DNA from: JAFGPL01 sp046485045 | GTDB taxonomy: Bacteria > Bacteroidota > Bacteroidia > Bacteroidales > UBA10428 | DNA: 39,997 bases | Assembly: GCA_046485045.1 (NCBI GenBank) | Contig: JAWOHT010000029.1 | Span: 1-39,997, forward strand | Direction: 5' to 3' | Shown: positions 1 through 8,515 of the stretch, piece after piece | How the letters are laid out: each line of letters opens with the position of its first letter | Numbering within the stretch: the first letter of the stretch is position 1 | Notes under the pieces: generated by a model | What the model was told of the DNA's origin: nothing | Seen by the model: the letters and a program-made list of their open reading frames with translations, nothing else | Databases searched by the model: none | Position numbers and translations under genes: made by a program

Positions 1-283
1 AGCTGAAGGAATTTCATAAGAGTAATTTATAAAGAAGTGGATGTTTCAACTAAGCATAAAAATTTAATATCCGCCTAGTTAGAGTATTAAAAAACACGAC
101 TAACTTCAGGGCAAGGATATAATAATTTAGTCTGAAAATTTTCTTCAGTAAGTTTTCAGGTATTTATATATTAAAATAATAGGTATCTATAAAAACTCAG
201 CCAGCATATTGCTATTGCGGGTAAAGACTGAAGACTGATTGGTGAAGAGCAATGTTTTTAATGATATATAAAATTTTTTACAG
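1..283. other. AT-rich non-coding leader
   Basis: No convincing gene is visible. A short open frame from base 3 ends at TAA 30-32 and could be the tail of a gene lying to the left, but ten codons cannot show this. The rest is AT-rich with stops in every frame. No good Bacteroidetes promoter is seen in front of the glycosyltransferase that starts at 284. Confidence 0.4.
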
Positions 284-1384
284 ATGAATAATATTTGTTT
301 TTTTAATGCAACAACATTTTGGGGGGGGGGAGAAAAGTTACACCTTGAATATGCTATTGGTTTTAAAGAAAAAGGTTACCATATATCAATAATAACCAAG
401 CGTAATTCGCCTCTCTTGGTTAAATCCTTAGAAAATGAAATTACTGTTTTTACAGTTACAATCAGAAATCTTTCTTTTCTTAATCCTTTAAAATATATCA
501 GAATAATCAGATTTTTAAGACATGCTGAAATTGACACCATCATTTTTTCTACTTCACAGGATCTGAAAATTGGCTCCATTGCTTCAAAAATGGCAGGAGT
601 TGAAAGAATTGTTTACCTGAGGGGTTTGGCAGTGCCTATTAAAAATTCACTGCTAAACAGGTTAATTTTAAAGAGGATGGTTACACATATTATAGCAAAT
701 TCCAAAGAAACCAGGAAAAAGATTATTGAAAATTTTAACGACAAATTGTTGAACAAAAAGATTAAAGTAATCTATCACGGACTTAATTTTAAAGAATATG
801 ATAATGCCCCGGTCATAAAATCATACCGTTTACCGGGTGATAATTTTATTATCGGTAACCTTGGAAGAATTGTAAAACAAAAAGGGCAACAATATTTAAT
901 TGATTTAGCTACAATAATAAAGGAGCGAAAAATAGCTGCGAAAATAATCATTGGAGGAGATGGCCCTTTGAAAGATGAAATTACTAAACTTAGAAAAAAA
1001 CATCATGTTGAAGATATTGTTCAACTCGTGGGCTTTGTTCATGATGTAAAGGGTTTCATGTCCTCCCTTGATATATTTGTACTGACATCCTTATGGGAGG
1101 GATTCGGTTATGTGATTGCAGAAGCCCTGTATTTTGAAAAACCGGTTATTGCATTCGATGTGTCCAGTAATCCCGAGCTAATTGAAGACGGCAAGTCCGG
1201 TTTTCTGGTTGAACCGGGTAATATCAATGCTGTTGCCGATAAAATTGCCTTTCTTATTAAAAATAAGGCATCTCTGAAAAAGATGGGTAGGGAAGGGAAA
1301 AAATTTGTCACTGAAAATCTGACATTTCAAAAATCGCTTTCCGAAATCGTTGATTTCCTGAAAAAACAAGAAAGTTTAGTATAA
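284..1384 (+). CDS. GT4-family glycosyltransferase
   Basis: A 366-residue GT-B fold glycosyltransferase of family GT4, expected to move a sugar from a nucleotide-sugar onto a glycan or lipid acceptor at the cytoplasmic side of the membrane. The N-terminal donor/acceptor loop WGGGEK is at residues 13-18. The C-terminal Rossmann half shows NLGRIVKQKG, GGDGPLKDE and the EX7E motif with E272 and E280 (LWEGFGYVIAEAL), then a typical NPELIEDGKSGFLV donor-binding stretch. There is no signal peptide. The acceptor cannot be predicted. It is the first gene of a plus-strand run, and no other polysaccharide genes lie next to it in the window. Codons 13-16 lie in a run of ten G residues, so the reading frame depends on an unstable homopolymer. 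The gene looks richer in A and T than its neighbours to the right. Confidence 0.9.
   Translation: MNNICFFNATTFWGGGEKLHLEYAIGFKEKGYHISIITKRNSPLLVKSLENEITVFTVTIRNLSFLNPLKYIRIIRFLRHAEIDTIIFSTSQDLKIGSIASKMAGVERIVYLRGLAVPIKNSLLNRLILKRMVTHIIANSKETRKKIIENFNDKLLNKKIKVIYHGLNFKEYDNAPVIKSYRLPGDNFIIGNLGRIVKQKGQQYLIDLATIIKERKIAAKIIIGGDGPLKDEITKLRKKHHVEDIVQLVGFVHDVKGFMSSLDIFVLTSLWEGFGYVIAEALYFEKPVIAFDVSSNPELIEDGKSGFLVEPGNINAVADKIAFLIKNKASLKKMGREGKKFVTENLTFQKSLSEIVDFLKKQESLV
321..330 (+). repeat. Ten-G homopolymer in the 5' end of the glycosyltransferase
   Basis: Ten consecutive G residues encode the W-G-G-G part of the conserved N-terminal loop, using GGG codons in an otherwise AT-rich gene. By direct reading, eleven G puts a TGA six codons after the tract (CCT TGA), and nine G leads to a TAA after about twenty codons. 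Ten is therefore the 'on' length. Confidence 0.9.
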
Positions 1385-1493
1385 TTAATAATACACCGGA
1401 TAATTTAATTATTTGTATTTGGAGAAGATAAAAAAAAATTGTATCTTCTTGTTGATTATTTACATACACAATCTTCTGGCTATGAGCTTAAGA

Positions 1494-3653
1494 ATGAAAA
1501 GCATTTTCATTTTATTGATGTTATTTTCCTTTCTACAGGTAGTTAAAGCACAAAAAGCTTTATCAGGGGCAGCCCTTTCGGAGTTAAAGCAGTTTGAACA
1601 GCTAATTTCAAAAGCACACGAGGAGGGTGACAAAAGAAAAGAAGCCGGTTACCTGAACCATGTCGCGTACATCTATCTCGAAAATAGCGATCCGATAGCT
1701 GCAGCCTCATTTTTCAAGAGGTCGCTGGCGCTGAACCAGGAGCTTAAAAACCTGAATGCCGTTAAAAACCTGAATCATTCGCTGGGATCAATTTATTATG
1801 AATTGGAGGATTTTCATGCAGCCCTGAACTATTTCAACGAGTCGCTTAAAATAAACCGAAGCCTGCATAAAAAACAGGATATGGCTTATGACCTTCAGAA
1901 TATTGCACAGGTTGAATTTGAATTAAAACAGTATGCCCCGGCTGTTAAGAAACTCGAAGAAGCCGCAGGTATCGCGCTGGAATATAACGATATAAAACTT
2001 ACACAGAGCTGTTTTCTTCAACTCGCTGAGAACTATGAAAAACTGGGTGACAACCAGAAATCAAAGAGTTATTACGAAAAATCTGCGGCGCTTTTATCAC
2101 AGCTTCAGAAAAAACAGATAGAAACAATAGAGTCTCAAAAGAACCTCGCTGAATCCAAAGCCGTTCAGACCGAGAAGAAACTGCAAACTGCTATGGATAC
2201 CCTGGCTGAATACAGGGAGAGCCTTAGGGAGATACAGTTGAAAAACGAACTGATGACAGCCGAGAACAACCTTAAAGACATGGCCATAAAGGAGGCTAAA
2301 GCCCGTGACAAAGCAGGCCGTATATTCAGGTACTACTCAATTACCGCCATCGCCCTGATGATATTCATACTGGCGCTGATCTATTACCAGTTTCGCCAGA
2401 AAAAAGATGCTAACCGGCTGCTTACCGCTCAAAAGCGGGAAATAGAGAACCAGAGGGATTTTGTGCAGGAACAGAACCATAAAATCACCGACAGCATACA
2501 ATATGCACAAAGGATACAAAATGCCCTGCTTCCGCCCAGGCAATTGCTCGACAATACTTTAAAAGACTATTTTGTGCTTTTTATTCCCCGTGATATTGTA
2601 AGCGGTGACTTTTACTGGATTTCACAAAAAGAAAATTCACTGATACTGGTGGCAGCCGACTGCACGGGACATGGCGTTCCAGGCGCTTTTATGAGTATGC
2701 TGGGCATGGCTTTCCTTAACGAAATAGTGAACAAGATAACGATCAACAGACACATAAACTCTTTACAGGCAGACGAAATACTAAATGAGCTGCGAAAAAA
2801 TGTCATCAGCTCGCTGCACCAGACAGGCGATAGGGACGAACCCAGGGACGGGATGGATATTTCACTGTGTATTATTGATTATGATGCAAAAAAACTTCAG
2901 TTTGCAGGGGCGCATAACCCGCTCTATATTGTTCGCAACAACGAACTTATACAGTATAGCGGAGATAAAATGCCTTTAAGTTATCATAAAAACAAAGATA
3001 TATCGTTCACCAAACATGTAATTGACCTTCGGCCCGGCGACCTTATCTATATTTTCTCCGACGGGTATGTAGACCAGTTTGGCGGTGAAAAGGGATATAA
3101 ATTCCTGTCGAAAAGCTTTAAAGAACAGCTGCTCAGGATTCACCACCTGCCCATGCCCGATCAGCAAAAACTATTGCTGGAAGAACATGAAAATTGGAGG
3201 GGCAGACGCGAACAACTGGATGATATTCTTGTGATAGGTTTCAGGTATACAGGTAAAAAACCTGTAAAATCAACCGATGGAAGGTATAACTGGCAAGACA
3301 GGCAGATATTGATTGCAGAAGATACCGATGTCAACTACTTTCTGCTGGCTGAAGCTTTGAGAGACACCAAAGCCAAACTAATCAGGGTAAAAAACGGCAG
3401 AGAGGCTGTGGAATTTTGTAAAAGCAACCACGTTGATCTTATCCTTATGGATATCAACATGCCCGATATGAACGGTTTCGAAGCTACTACACTGATAAAA
3501 AACTTTAAAAAAGATATCCCGGTCATCGTTCAGACAGCGCTCAATACATCAAATGAAAAGGAGATGAGCATGCAGGCCGGCGCCGATGATTATATTGCCA
3601 AACCCATTGAATTAAAGACATTTTTAACCAAACTCAGTCAATATCTTGAATAA
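1494..3653 (+). CDS. TPR-transmembrane SpoIIE/PP2C phosphatase with C-terminal receiver domain
   Basis: A membrane signalling phosphatase of about 719 residues. Order of parts from the chosen start: signal peptide (MKSIFILLMLFSFLQVVKAQ), four to five TPR repeats (about 35-200), coiled coil (about 200-275), one membrane span (about 280-300), a SpoIIE/PP2C serine/threonine phosphatase domain (about 355-585) and a CheY-like receiver domain (about 605-719). Phosphatase metal ligands are visible as D372 (VSGDFYW), D389 (ADCTGHG) and D576/D577 (LDDILVIGF). The receiver has its acidic pair E609/D610, phospho-acceptor D653 (LMDINMPDMNG) and K703 (AKPIE). The frame is open from ATG 1413, but only 1494 (or 1482) gives a clean signal peptide, and a small dyad (1423-1449) lies in that leader. 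Predicted role: the TPR part senses outside the membrane, the phosphatase acts in the cytoplasm, probably on the next gene product. TPR-TM-SpoIIE proteins are common in Bacteroidetes; a C-terminal receiver is less usual. Confidence 0.9.
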   Translation: MKSIFILLMLFSFLQVVKAQKALSGAALSELKQFEQLISKAHEEGDKRKEAGYLNHVAYIYLENSDPIAAASFFKRSLALNQELKNLNAVKNLNHSLGSIYYELEDFHAALNYFNESLKINRSLHKKQDMAYDLQNIAQVEFELKQYAPAVKKLEEAAGIALEYNDIKLTQSCFLQLAENYEKLGDNQKSKSYYEKSAALLSQLQKKQIETIESQKNLAESKAVQTEKKLQTAMDTLAEYRESLREIQLKNELMTAENNLKDMAIKEAKARDKAGRIFRYYSITAIALMIFILALIYYQFRQKKDANRLLTAQKREIENQRDFVQEQNHKITDSIQYAQRIQNALLPPRQLLDNTLKDYFVLFIPRDIVSGDFYWISQKENSLILVAADCTGHGVPGAFMSMLGMAFLNEIVNKITINRHINSLQADEILNELRKNVISSLHQTGDRDEPRDGMDISLCIIDYDAKKLQFAGAHNPLYIVRNNELIQYSGDKMPLSYHKNKDISFTKHVIDLRPGDLIYIFSDGYVDQFGGEKGYKFLSKSFKEQLLRIHHLPMPDQQKLLLEEHENWRGRREQLDDILVIGFRYTGKKPVKSTDGRYNWQDRQILIAEDTDVNYFLLAEALRDTKAKLIRVKNGREAVEFCKSNHVDLILMDINMPDMNGFEATTLIKNFKKDIPVIVQTALNTSNEKEMSMQAGADDYIAKPIELKTFLTKLSQYLE

Positions 3654-3724
3654 CACGAATTATTTTCTTAATTTAGAATCTCTTCAAAATTAAGATTATG
3701 ATAACTATTTAAACTAACCCTCAC

Positions 3725-4099
3725 ATGAAATCACTGATAATGAATGGCACCGATGACACCCCCGCCATAAATTTCGATATAGCATCAGGAGTTTTTGAAA
3801 TCTCCGGCCGTTCGTTGCCCGAAGAGGTAATCAATTTTTATGCACCCGTTATTGACTGGATTGAGCAATATGCCTTAAATCCAAAAGAAAATTCACTGTT
3901 GAAGCTTAAGCTTGTATATTTCAATTCTGCTTCGCAAAGGTATCTGCTTGAAGTACTCAACAGCTTTGAAAAGATTTTGCATACAGACAAAAAAGTTACA
4001 CTCGAATGGCACTACCACGAAGATGATGAAGAGATGAGGGAGGCCGGTGAAGAATACCAGGACCTGGTGAATATACCTTTTACTTTTCATACCTATTAA
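3725..4099 (+). CDS. SiaC-family (DUF1987) regulatory phosphoprotein
   Basis: A 124-residue protein of the DUF1987/SiaC family. In Pseudomonas, SiaC is a partner-switch protein phosphorylated by the kinase SiaB and dephosphorylated by the SpoIIE/PP2C phosphatase SiaA; in the unmodified form it activates the diguanylate cyclase SiaD. The family signature is seen as an N-terminal strand region (TPAINFDIASGVFEISGRS) and a central YFNSASQRYLLEVL helix start. S68 falls where I expect the phosphorylated Thr68 of SiaC, so the switch residue may be serine here; this alignment was made by eye. The tail is acidic. It lies 71 bp after a SpoIIE/PP2C phosphatase, which supports a phosphatase-target pair. 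No SiaB-like kinase or GGDEF protein is in the window, so the kinase and the output must be elsewhere. Confidence 0.85.
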   Translation: MKSLIMNGTDDTPAINFDIASGVFEISGRSLPEEVINFYAPVIDWIEQYALNPKENSLLKLKLVYFNSASQRYLLEVLNSFEKILHTDKKVTLEWHYHEDDEEMREAGEEYQDLVNIPFTFHTY

Positions 4100-4171
4100 T
4101 AAAGATTTGGCCTGTAGTTGTAACATTAACAGACGATACCAAGTATAAAACAATATAAAATACGGCTGCTT

Positions 4172-5905
4172 ATGAAAAAGTTACTATTCTTTGTTTCCAC
4201 CGTCATATTTATTTTTCCTGTCTGTGCACAGGAACTGTTAAACCATGAAAAGAAGGTATATGTGAACCCTGAAGGGAGAATTTTTGTAAATAAAGCTTTG
4301 CCAATTTACCTGCGCATGGCAACATCTCCCGATGAGAACAGCAAATCGTACCTTTTAAAAAGCGAGGTCACCACCAGGTATTCAAATCCGATGTATTTCG
4401 ACACCGAAGGATACAACAGCTTTCACTCTCCCTCGCTGGTTGATACGATAACCAAAAAAGTGATATATCCTCTGCAGGATATCATCTTTGAAGTTTATTC
4501 AGACAGCAAACCTCCTGTCACTACCATTGATTTTGGTTCTGCCAGACCATACAAAAAAGATAACAAGACATATATCAGAGGTATGGTAGAAATAGCGTTT
4601 AAAGCCTCCGATGAAACCTCCGGTCTGGAGAACATCTGTTATTCGGTTGACAAAGCTCCCTTTACAATATATAACGCGCCTTTGAAACTTGATGCCGAAA
4701 AAGAGTATCTGATAAAATATTATGCAGTTGACAATGTGGGAAATGTTGAACCCGTGCACGAGCTTGTTATTGTAATAGACAAATCAAATCCAAAAACAAG
4801 CTATGAAGTGTCGGGCGATCTGTATGAAAATGTATTATCTGCACGGTCGAGAATAATTATTAAATCTGATGACAGCCAGGGTGTTGGCATTGAAAACATA
4901 TTTTACCGCCTTAACGACAACGAAGAAAAAAAGTACACAACCCCTCTGCTGGCAGCCTACCTTGCACAGGGAGAACACAAGATAACCTTTTACGCGAAAG
5001 ATAAGGTGGGAAACTTAGAAGAACCAAATGTTTTTGAGTTTTATGTTGATAAAACACCTCCGGTAATTGTGCAGGAGATTCTCGGTAAAAGTTTTTTTGC
5101 CGGTGGCAAAGAATACTCCTCAGGCAGAAACCAGCTTAAATTAACCACGCTTGATAATAAATCAGGGGTAAAAGAGGTCTATTATTCATTGAATAACAGT
5201 GAATATGTAAAATATGACCGTCCTTTCTATCTCTCTAACGTTACCGGTAGTTTAACTGTAAAAGCATATGCCCTCGACAATGTGAACAACAAAACCGAAA
5301 GCGTTGAAATGGGCGACAAAACTTCGCTTCCTTACATAGACCTTACAGGCCCGTCTCTGAAACACGGGTTCTCAGGCCCTTTGTTCGTGTTCAGGGATAC
5401 AGCGTATATTTCGGGTAAAACAAAAATTTTGCTCAAAGCTTCTGACAGCGAATCGGGGCTCGAAAGAATTGAATATACTGTAAATAACGCTGATGCCGAG
5501 ATTTACAGCGGCGAATTTTCAATCGCCGGGCAGGGCTTGCATACTGTTCAGGTAACCGGATACGACAATGTTGAAAACTCGAGTTCATCAGAATTTATTG
5601 TAATTGTTGATAACACAGGCCCCGGGATATATTCCAGGTTCAGTGTAAATGCTTTAGGCAGCAAAACAGCAGATAATAAAACCTTAGAACAGTATCCCGG
5701 CCATGTGGTGTTATTTCTTTCAAGTTCAGATGATGTAGTAGGTTTCGATCAGATGTATTATTCTGTTAATGGCGCTGCAGAAAAAAAATATGCAGGGCTT
5801 ATAAATTACTTTCCCGTTAAGGGTGACTATTCTATTCAGGTCAGGGCACTGGATAAACTTGGCAATGAAAGCAGGAAAAGCATTGAATTTTCGATCGCAG
5901 ATTAG
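4172..5905 (+). CDS. Secreted OmpL47-type beta-sandwich repeat protein
   Basis: A 577-residue exported protein with signal peptide MKKLLFFVSTVIFIFPVCAQ. The mature part is built from about five repeats of roughly 90-105 residues, each with a pattern like 'SGLENICYSVDKAPFTIY' followed by 'YYAVDNVGNVEP' and 'DKTPP'. This is the look of OmpL47-type/bacterial Ig-like domains, first named from a Leptospira surface protein. No catalytic motif, lipobox, membrane span or T9SS sorting domain is seen, so it is probably periplasmic or outer-membrane associated. It is the last gene in line after the phosphatase and SiaC-like genes (72 bp gap), so it may be part of the same unit. A structural or binding role is inferred only from the fold. 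Confidence 0.75.
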   Translation: MKKLLFFVSTVIFIFPVCAQELLNHEKKVYVNPEGRIFVNKALPIYLRMATSPDENSKSYLLKSEVTTRYSNPMYFDTEGYNSFHSPSLVDTITKKVIYPLQDIIFEVYSDSKPPVTTIDFGSARPYKKDNKTYIRGMVEIAFKASDETSGLENICYSVDKAPFTIYNAPLKLDAEKEYLIKYYAVDNVGNVEPVHELVIVIDKSNPKTSYEVSGDLYENVLSARSRIIIKSDDSQGVGIENIFYRLNDNEEKKYTTPLLAAYLAQGEHKITFYAKDKVGNLEEPNVFEFYVDKTPPVIVQEILGKSFFAGGKEYSSGRNQLKLTTLDNKSGVKEVYYSLNNSEYVKYDRPFYLSNVTGSLTVKAYALDNVNNKTESVEMGDKTSLPYIDLTGPSLKHGFSGPLFVFRDTAYISGKTKILLKASDSESGLERIEYTVNNADAEIYSGEFSIAGQGLHTVQVTGYDNVENSSSSEFIVIVDNTGPGIYSRFSVNALGSKTADNKTLEQYPGHVVLFLSSSDDVVGFDQMYYSVNGAAEKKYAGLINYFPVKGDYSIQVRALDKLGNESRKSIEFSIAD

Positions 5906-6247
5906 CCGGTGGTTTTCTCTGAATATCTTACTTACCACTTAAATTCCTTTTGAAGCACTAACAATAACCTTGTCACTTTCTCTTTTCCGGCTACAACCCC
6001 TTCTGCAAAAAAACAGAATTTTCACCATTCACAGATTTTCTTCACGGCACACCATTGATAATCTTACGGAACAATACCAGCATTTTGTTTTGTAATCCTT
6101 TACCCTCACGGCTGCCTTTATCGCGCTGCTGGTTGATTTTTGAGCAGGCTGTTCATGTATGTTACTCCTGCTTCCCTCATCATTATGTATAAAATCATGT
6201 TTTTAAACTACGAATTCAATTAAATTAGCTTTATTAACAGCCTATGT
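5906..6247. other. Intergenic region without recognised gene
   Basis: 342 bases between the OmpL47-type gene and the threonine operon. All six frames are broken. The longest ATG frame noted on the minus strand is about 26 codons, with no recognisable product. No strong hairpin with a T-tract is present. A weak promoter candidate lies at its right end. Confidence 0.5.
6226..6233 (+). promoter_or_regulatory. Candidate -7 box for the threonine operon
   Basis: TAGCTTTA matches the Bacteroidetes -7 consensus TAnnTTTG at all but the last base, ends 14 bases before the start codon, and has a T-run (6200-6204) 21 bases upstream in place of the -33 box. Weak. Confidence 0.3.
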
Positions 6248-7198
6248 ATGGACAATATACTTATTATCGGGGCAGCCGGCCAGATCGGCTCTGAACTAAC
6301 CCTTGAACTGCGAAATATCTATGGCCATAACCATGTATTTGCAACCGACATAAAGGATGCCCCTCCGGATGTCCGTGAGGGCGGGCCATTCCAGTTGCTC
6401 GATGTAATGGATGACAAACATCTTATACATTTTATTATACGCCACAAGATAACACAAATTTATCACCTTGCTGCTGTGCTATCGGGCAATGCCGAAAAGC
6501 TGCCGACAGCGGCATGGCAAATCAATATGAACAGCCTGATGAACATTCTCGAGGTGGCCAGGCTTGTCGAAGATGTTGAAAAAGTATTCTGGCCCAGTTC
6601 CATTGCCATTTTCGGACCTACTACCCCACGCGACATGGCGCCCCAGATTACTGTTATGGAACCCATTACCGTATACGGCATCAGCAAGCTGGCGGGCGAG
6701 CGATGGTGCGAATATTACTTCAGGCGCTATGGCGTTGATGTGCGCAGCCTTCGCTATCCGGGCCTTATCAGCTATAAAACCGAGCCGGGTGGCGGCACTA
6801 CCGACTGGGCGGTGGAAATATACTACGATGCCGTAAAGCACGGTTCGTACCGTTGTTTTATTAAAGAAGATACGAGGTTGCCAATGATGTTTATGACCGA
6901 TGCTATAAGGGCAACAATAAACCTTATGGAACTTGAGCGCTCCGAAATTAGCCTTCATTCGGCATACAATATCAATGGTATCAGTCTCTCTCCTGCAGAT
7001 GTGGCCGAAGATATCAGACGCCATATACCCGGTTTCACCATCAGTTACCATCCCGACTTCAGGCAGGCCATCGCCGACAGCTGGCCCGGGAGTGTGGACG
7101 ATACACTGGCACGAAACCACGATCACTGGAGCCCGCAATTTGGGCTGAAAGAGATCACAGACACCATGATAGCTGAATTAACCAATAAGCTTATTTAA
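6248..7198 (+). CDS. tdh: SDR-type L-threonine 3-dehydrogenase
   Basis: A 316-residue NAD-dependent short-chain dehydrogenase of the epimerase-like type. It should oxidise L-threonine to 2-amino-3-ketobutyrate in the cytoplasm. The Rossmann motif GAAGQIG is at residues 8-14. The catalytic YxxxK is Y143 and K147 (VYGISKLAGE), with serines upstream in WPSSIAIFGP. The sequence 'SLRYPGLISYKTEPGGGTTDWAVEIYYD' region is typical of the SDR-type threonine dehydrogenases of Bacteroidetes and is unrelated to the zinc-dependent E. coli Tdh. The start at 6248 gives a normal N-terminus; an ATG four bases upstream is out of frame. It is followed after 12 bases by kbl, which uses its unstable product, so the two form an operon. 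The assignment rests on the motifs plus this neighbour; on sequence alone another nucleotide-sugar epimerase would be possible. Confidence 0.9.
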   Translation: MDNILIIGAAGQIGSELTLELRNIYGHNHVFATDIKDAPPDVREGGPFQLLDVMDDKHLIHFIIRHKITQIYHLAAVLSGNAEKLPTAAWQINMNSLMNILEVARLVEDVEKVFWPSSIAIFGPTTPRDMAPQITVMEPITVYGISKLAGERWCEYYFRRYGVDVRSLRYPGLISYKTEPGGGTTDWAVEIYYDAVKHGSYRCFIKEDTRLPMMFMTDAIRATINLMELERSEISLHSAYNINGISLSPADVAEDIRRHIPGFTISYHPDFRQAIADSWPGSVDDTLARNHDHWSPQFGLKEITDTMIAELTNKLI

Positions 7199-7210
7199 AA
7201 ACACGAAATT

Positions 7211-8398
7211 ATGTTTGGAAGCCTAAAAGAATACTTACAGCATGAACTGGCTAAGATTCAAAATGACGGTTTATATAAAAAAGAACGCATTATTGTCTCA
7301 CCCCAGAATGCTGTGATAAAACTCGACAACGGGAAAGAATTTCTAAATTTCTGTGCGAACAATTACCTCGGCCTGTCATCAGACCACGAGATAATAGAAG
7401 CAGCAAAAGAAGCGCTCGATACACACGGCTATGGCATGTCGTCGGTGAGGTTTATTTGTGGTACCACCAACCTGCACAAAAAGCTTGAGAAAAGCATCGC
7501 GGCGTTTTTTGGTACCCAAGACGCTATACTTTATGCTGCCTGCTTCGATGCCAATGGCGGGCTTTTTGAGCCCCTGCTGGGCGAAGAAGATGCGATAATC
7601 TCCGATGCCCTTAATCATGCCTCAATAATTGATGGCGTGCGCCTCTGCAAAGCTAAAAGATACCGATATGCCAATGCCGATATGGGCGAACTTGAGAAAT
7701 GCCTTCAGGAAGCACAATTACAGCGCTATAGAATGGTAATCACCGACGGTGTTTTTAGCATGGACGGTAATGTGGCTCCCGTTGACAAGATTGTTGCCCT
7801 CTGTGAAGAATACAATGCCCTGCTGGCAATTGATGAAAGCCACTCGGCAGGCGTGGTTGGCAAGACAGGCAGGGGAGTAACCGAACTTTACAATGTGCGC
7901 GGTAAAGCAGACATCATTACAGGTACCCTGGGCAAAGCTTTTGGTGGCGCTATAGGGGGTTTTACCACGGGGCATAAAGAAATTATTGACATGCTGAGGC
8001 AACGCTCGCGCCCATATCTCTTTTCTAATTCTCTTCCCCCGATGGTGGTGAGCGCCGGAATAAAAATGTTTGAAATCATAGACAAAACAACTGTGCTGCA
8101 GGATAAGCTCCATGCCAATACCGAATATTTTTCACAAAAAATCAGGCAGGCCGGTTTCGACATCAAACCAACATCTTCGGCTATCGTGGCCATTATGTTG
8201 TACGATGCCGGTCTTTCACAGGATTTTGCAGCCAGATTGCTTAACAAGGGCATCTATGTCATAGGCTTTTATTACCCCGTAGTGCCGCAGGGCCAGGCAA
8301 GAATACGTGTGCAGCTTTCGGCAGCACATGAAAAAGAGCACCTCGATAAGGCCGTTAGTGCATTCGAAAAAACAGGAAAAGAACTTGGCGTGATATGA
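7211..8398 (+). CDS. kbl: Glycine C-acetyltransferase (2-amino-3-ketobutyrate CoA ligase)
   Basis: A 395-residue PLP-dependent alpha-oxoamine synthase, close in length to the E. coli enzyme. It cleaves 2-amino-3-ketobutyrate with CoA to glycine and acetyl-CoA. Visible motifs are 'NNYLGLSSD' near residue 50, 'DALNHASIIDG', 'DGVFSMDG', 'IDESHSAGVVG' and the PLP lysine K242 in TGTLGKAFGGAIGG. The specific RFICGTTNLHKKLE and RSRPYLFSNSLPP stretches fit Kbl better than BioF or HemA. It is the second gene of the threonine degradation operon. It ends before a hairpin that may stop transcription. High confidence. Confidence 0.96.
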   Translation: MFGSLKEYLQHELAKIQNDGLYKKERIIVSPQNAVIKLDNGKEFLNFCANNYLGLSSDHEIIEAAKEALDTHGYGMSSVRFICGTTNLHKKLEKSIAAFFGTQDAILYAACFDANGGLFEPLLGEEDAIISDALNHASIIDGVRLCKAKRYRYANADMGELEKCLQEAQLQRYRMVITDGVFSMDGNVAPVDKIVALCEEYNALLAIDESHSAGVVGKTGRGVTELYNVRGKADIITGTLGKAFGGAIGGFTTGHKEIIDMLRQRSRPYLFSNSLPPMVVSAGIKMFEIIDKTTVLQDKLHANTEYFSQKIRQAGFDIKPTSSAIVAIMLYDAGLSQDFAARLLNKGIYVIGFYYPVVPQGQARIRVQLSAAHEKEHLDKAVSAFEKTGKELGVI

Positions 8399-8475
8399 TT
8401 TATCATATTTTTGGGTTGTCCTGATTATTAATGACAATAATGACAGGAGCAAAGCAGCGCTTACTCCCCCTTAAT

Positions 8476-8515
8476 AAAGAGCATGTCCCGTCATTCCTGA
8501 CGGGACATGCTCTTT
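8476..8515. terminator. 18-bp perfect hairpin between convergent genes
   Basis: AAAGAGCATGTCCCGTCA (8476-8493) and its exact complement (8498-8515) flank a TTCC loop. It lies between kbl (+) and gpmA (-), the place expected for a shared terminator, but the stem ends in only TTT followed by GGGG, so a classic T-tract is missing. It may be part of a repeat family together with the next feature. Confidence 0.6.

Noticed and set aside
1..32. Possible 3' tail of an upstream gene
   Set aside because: Ten codons are too few to identify or support a gene.
1423..1449. Inverted repeat AGAAGATA / TATCTTCT before the phosphatase start
   Set aside because: Could be a leader hairpin, but it is short and has no T-run. 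Used only as weak support for the downstream start codon.
3666..3695. AT-rich inverted repeat TCTTAATTT / AAATTAAGA after the phosphatase gene
   Set aside because: A nine-pair all-weak stem with a 12-base loop and no T-tract; likely chance in AT-rich DNA.
6120..6202. 26-codon minus-strand frame in the gap before tdh
   Set aside because: No domain, no upstream signal and no conserved pattern that can be judged by eye.
6479..7138. Long open frame (219 codons) on the minus strand opposite tdh
   Set aside because: It is the antisense shadow of a well-supported gene, with no recognisable domain and no start context.
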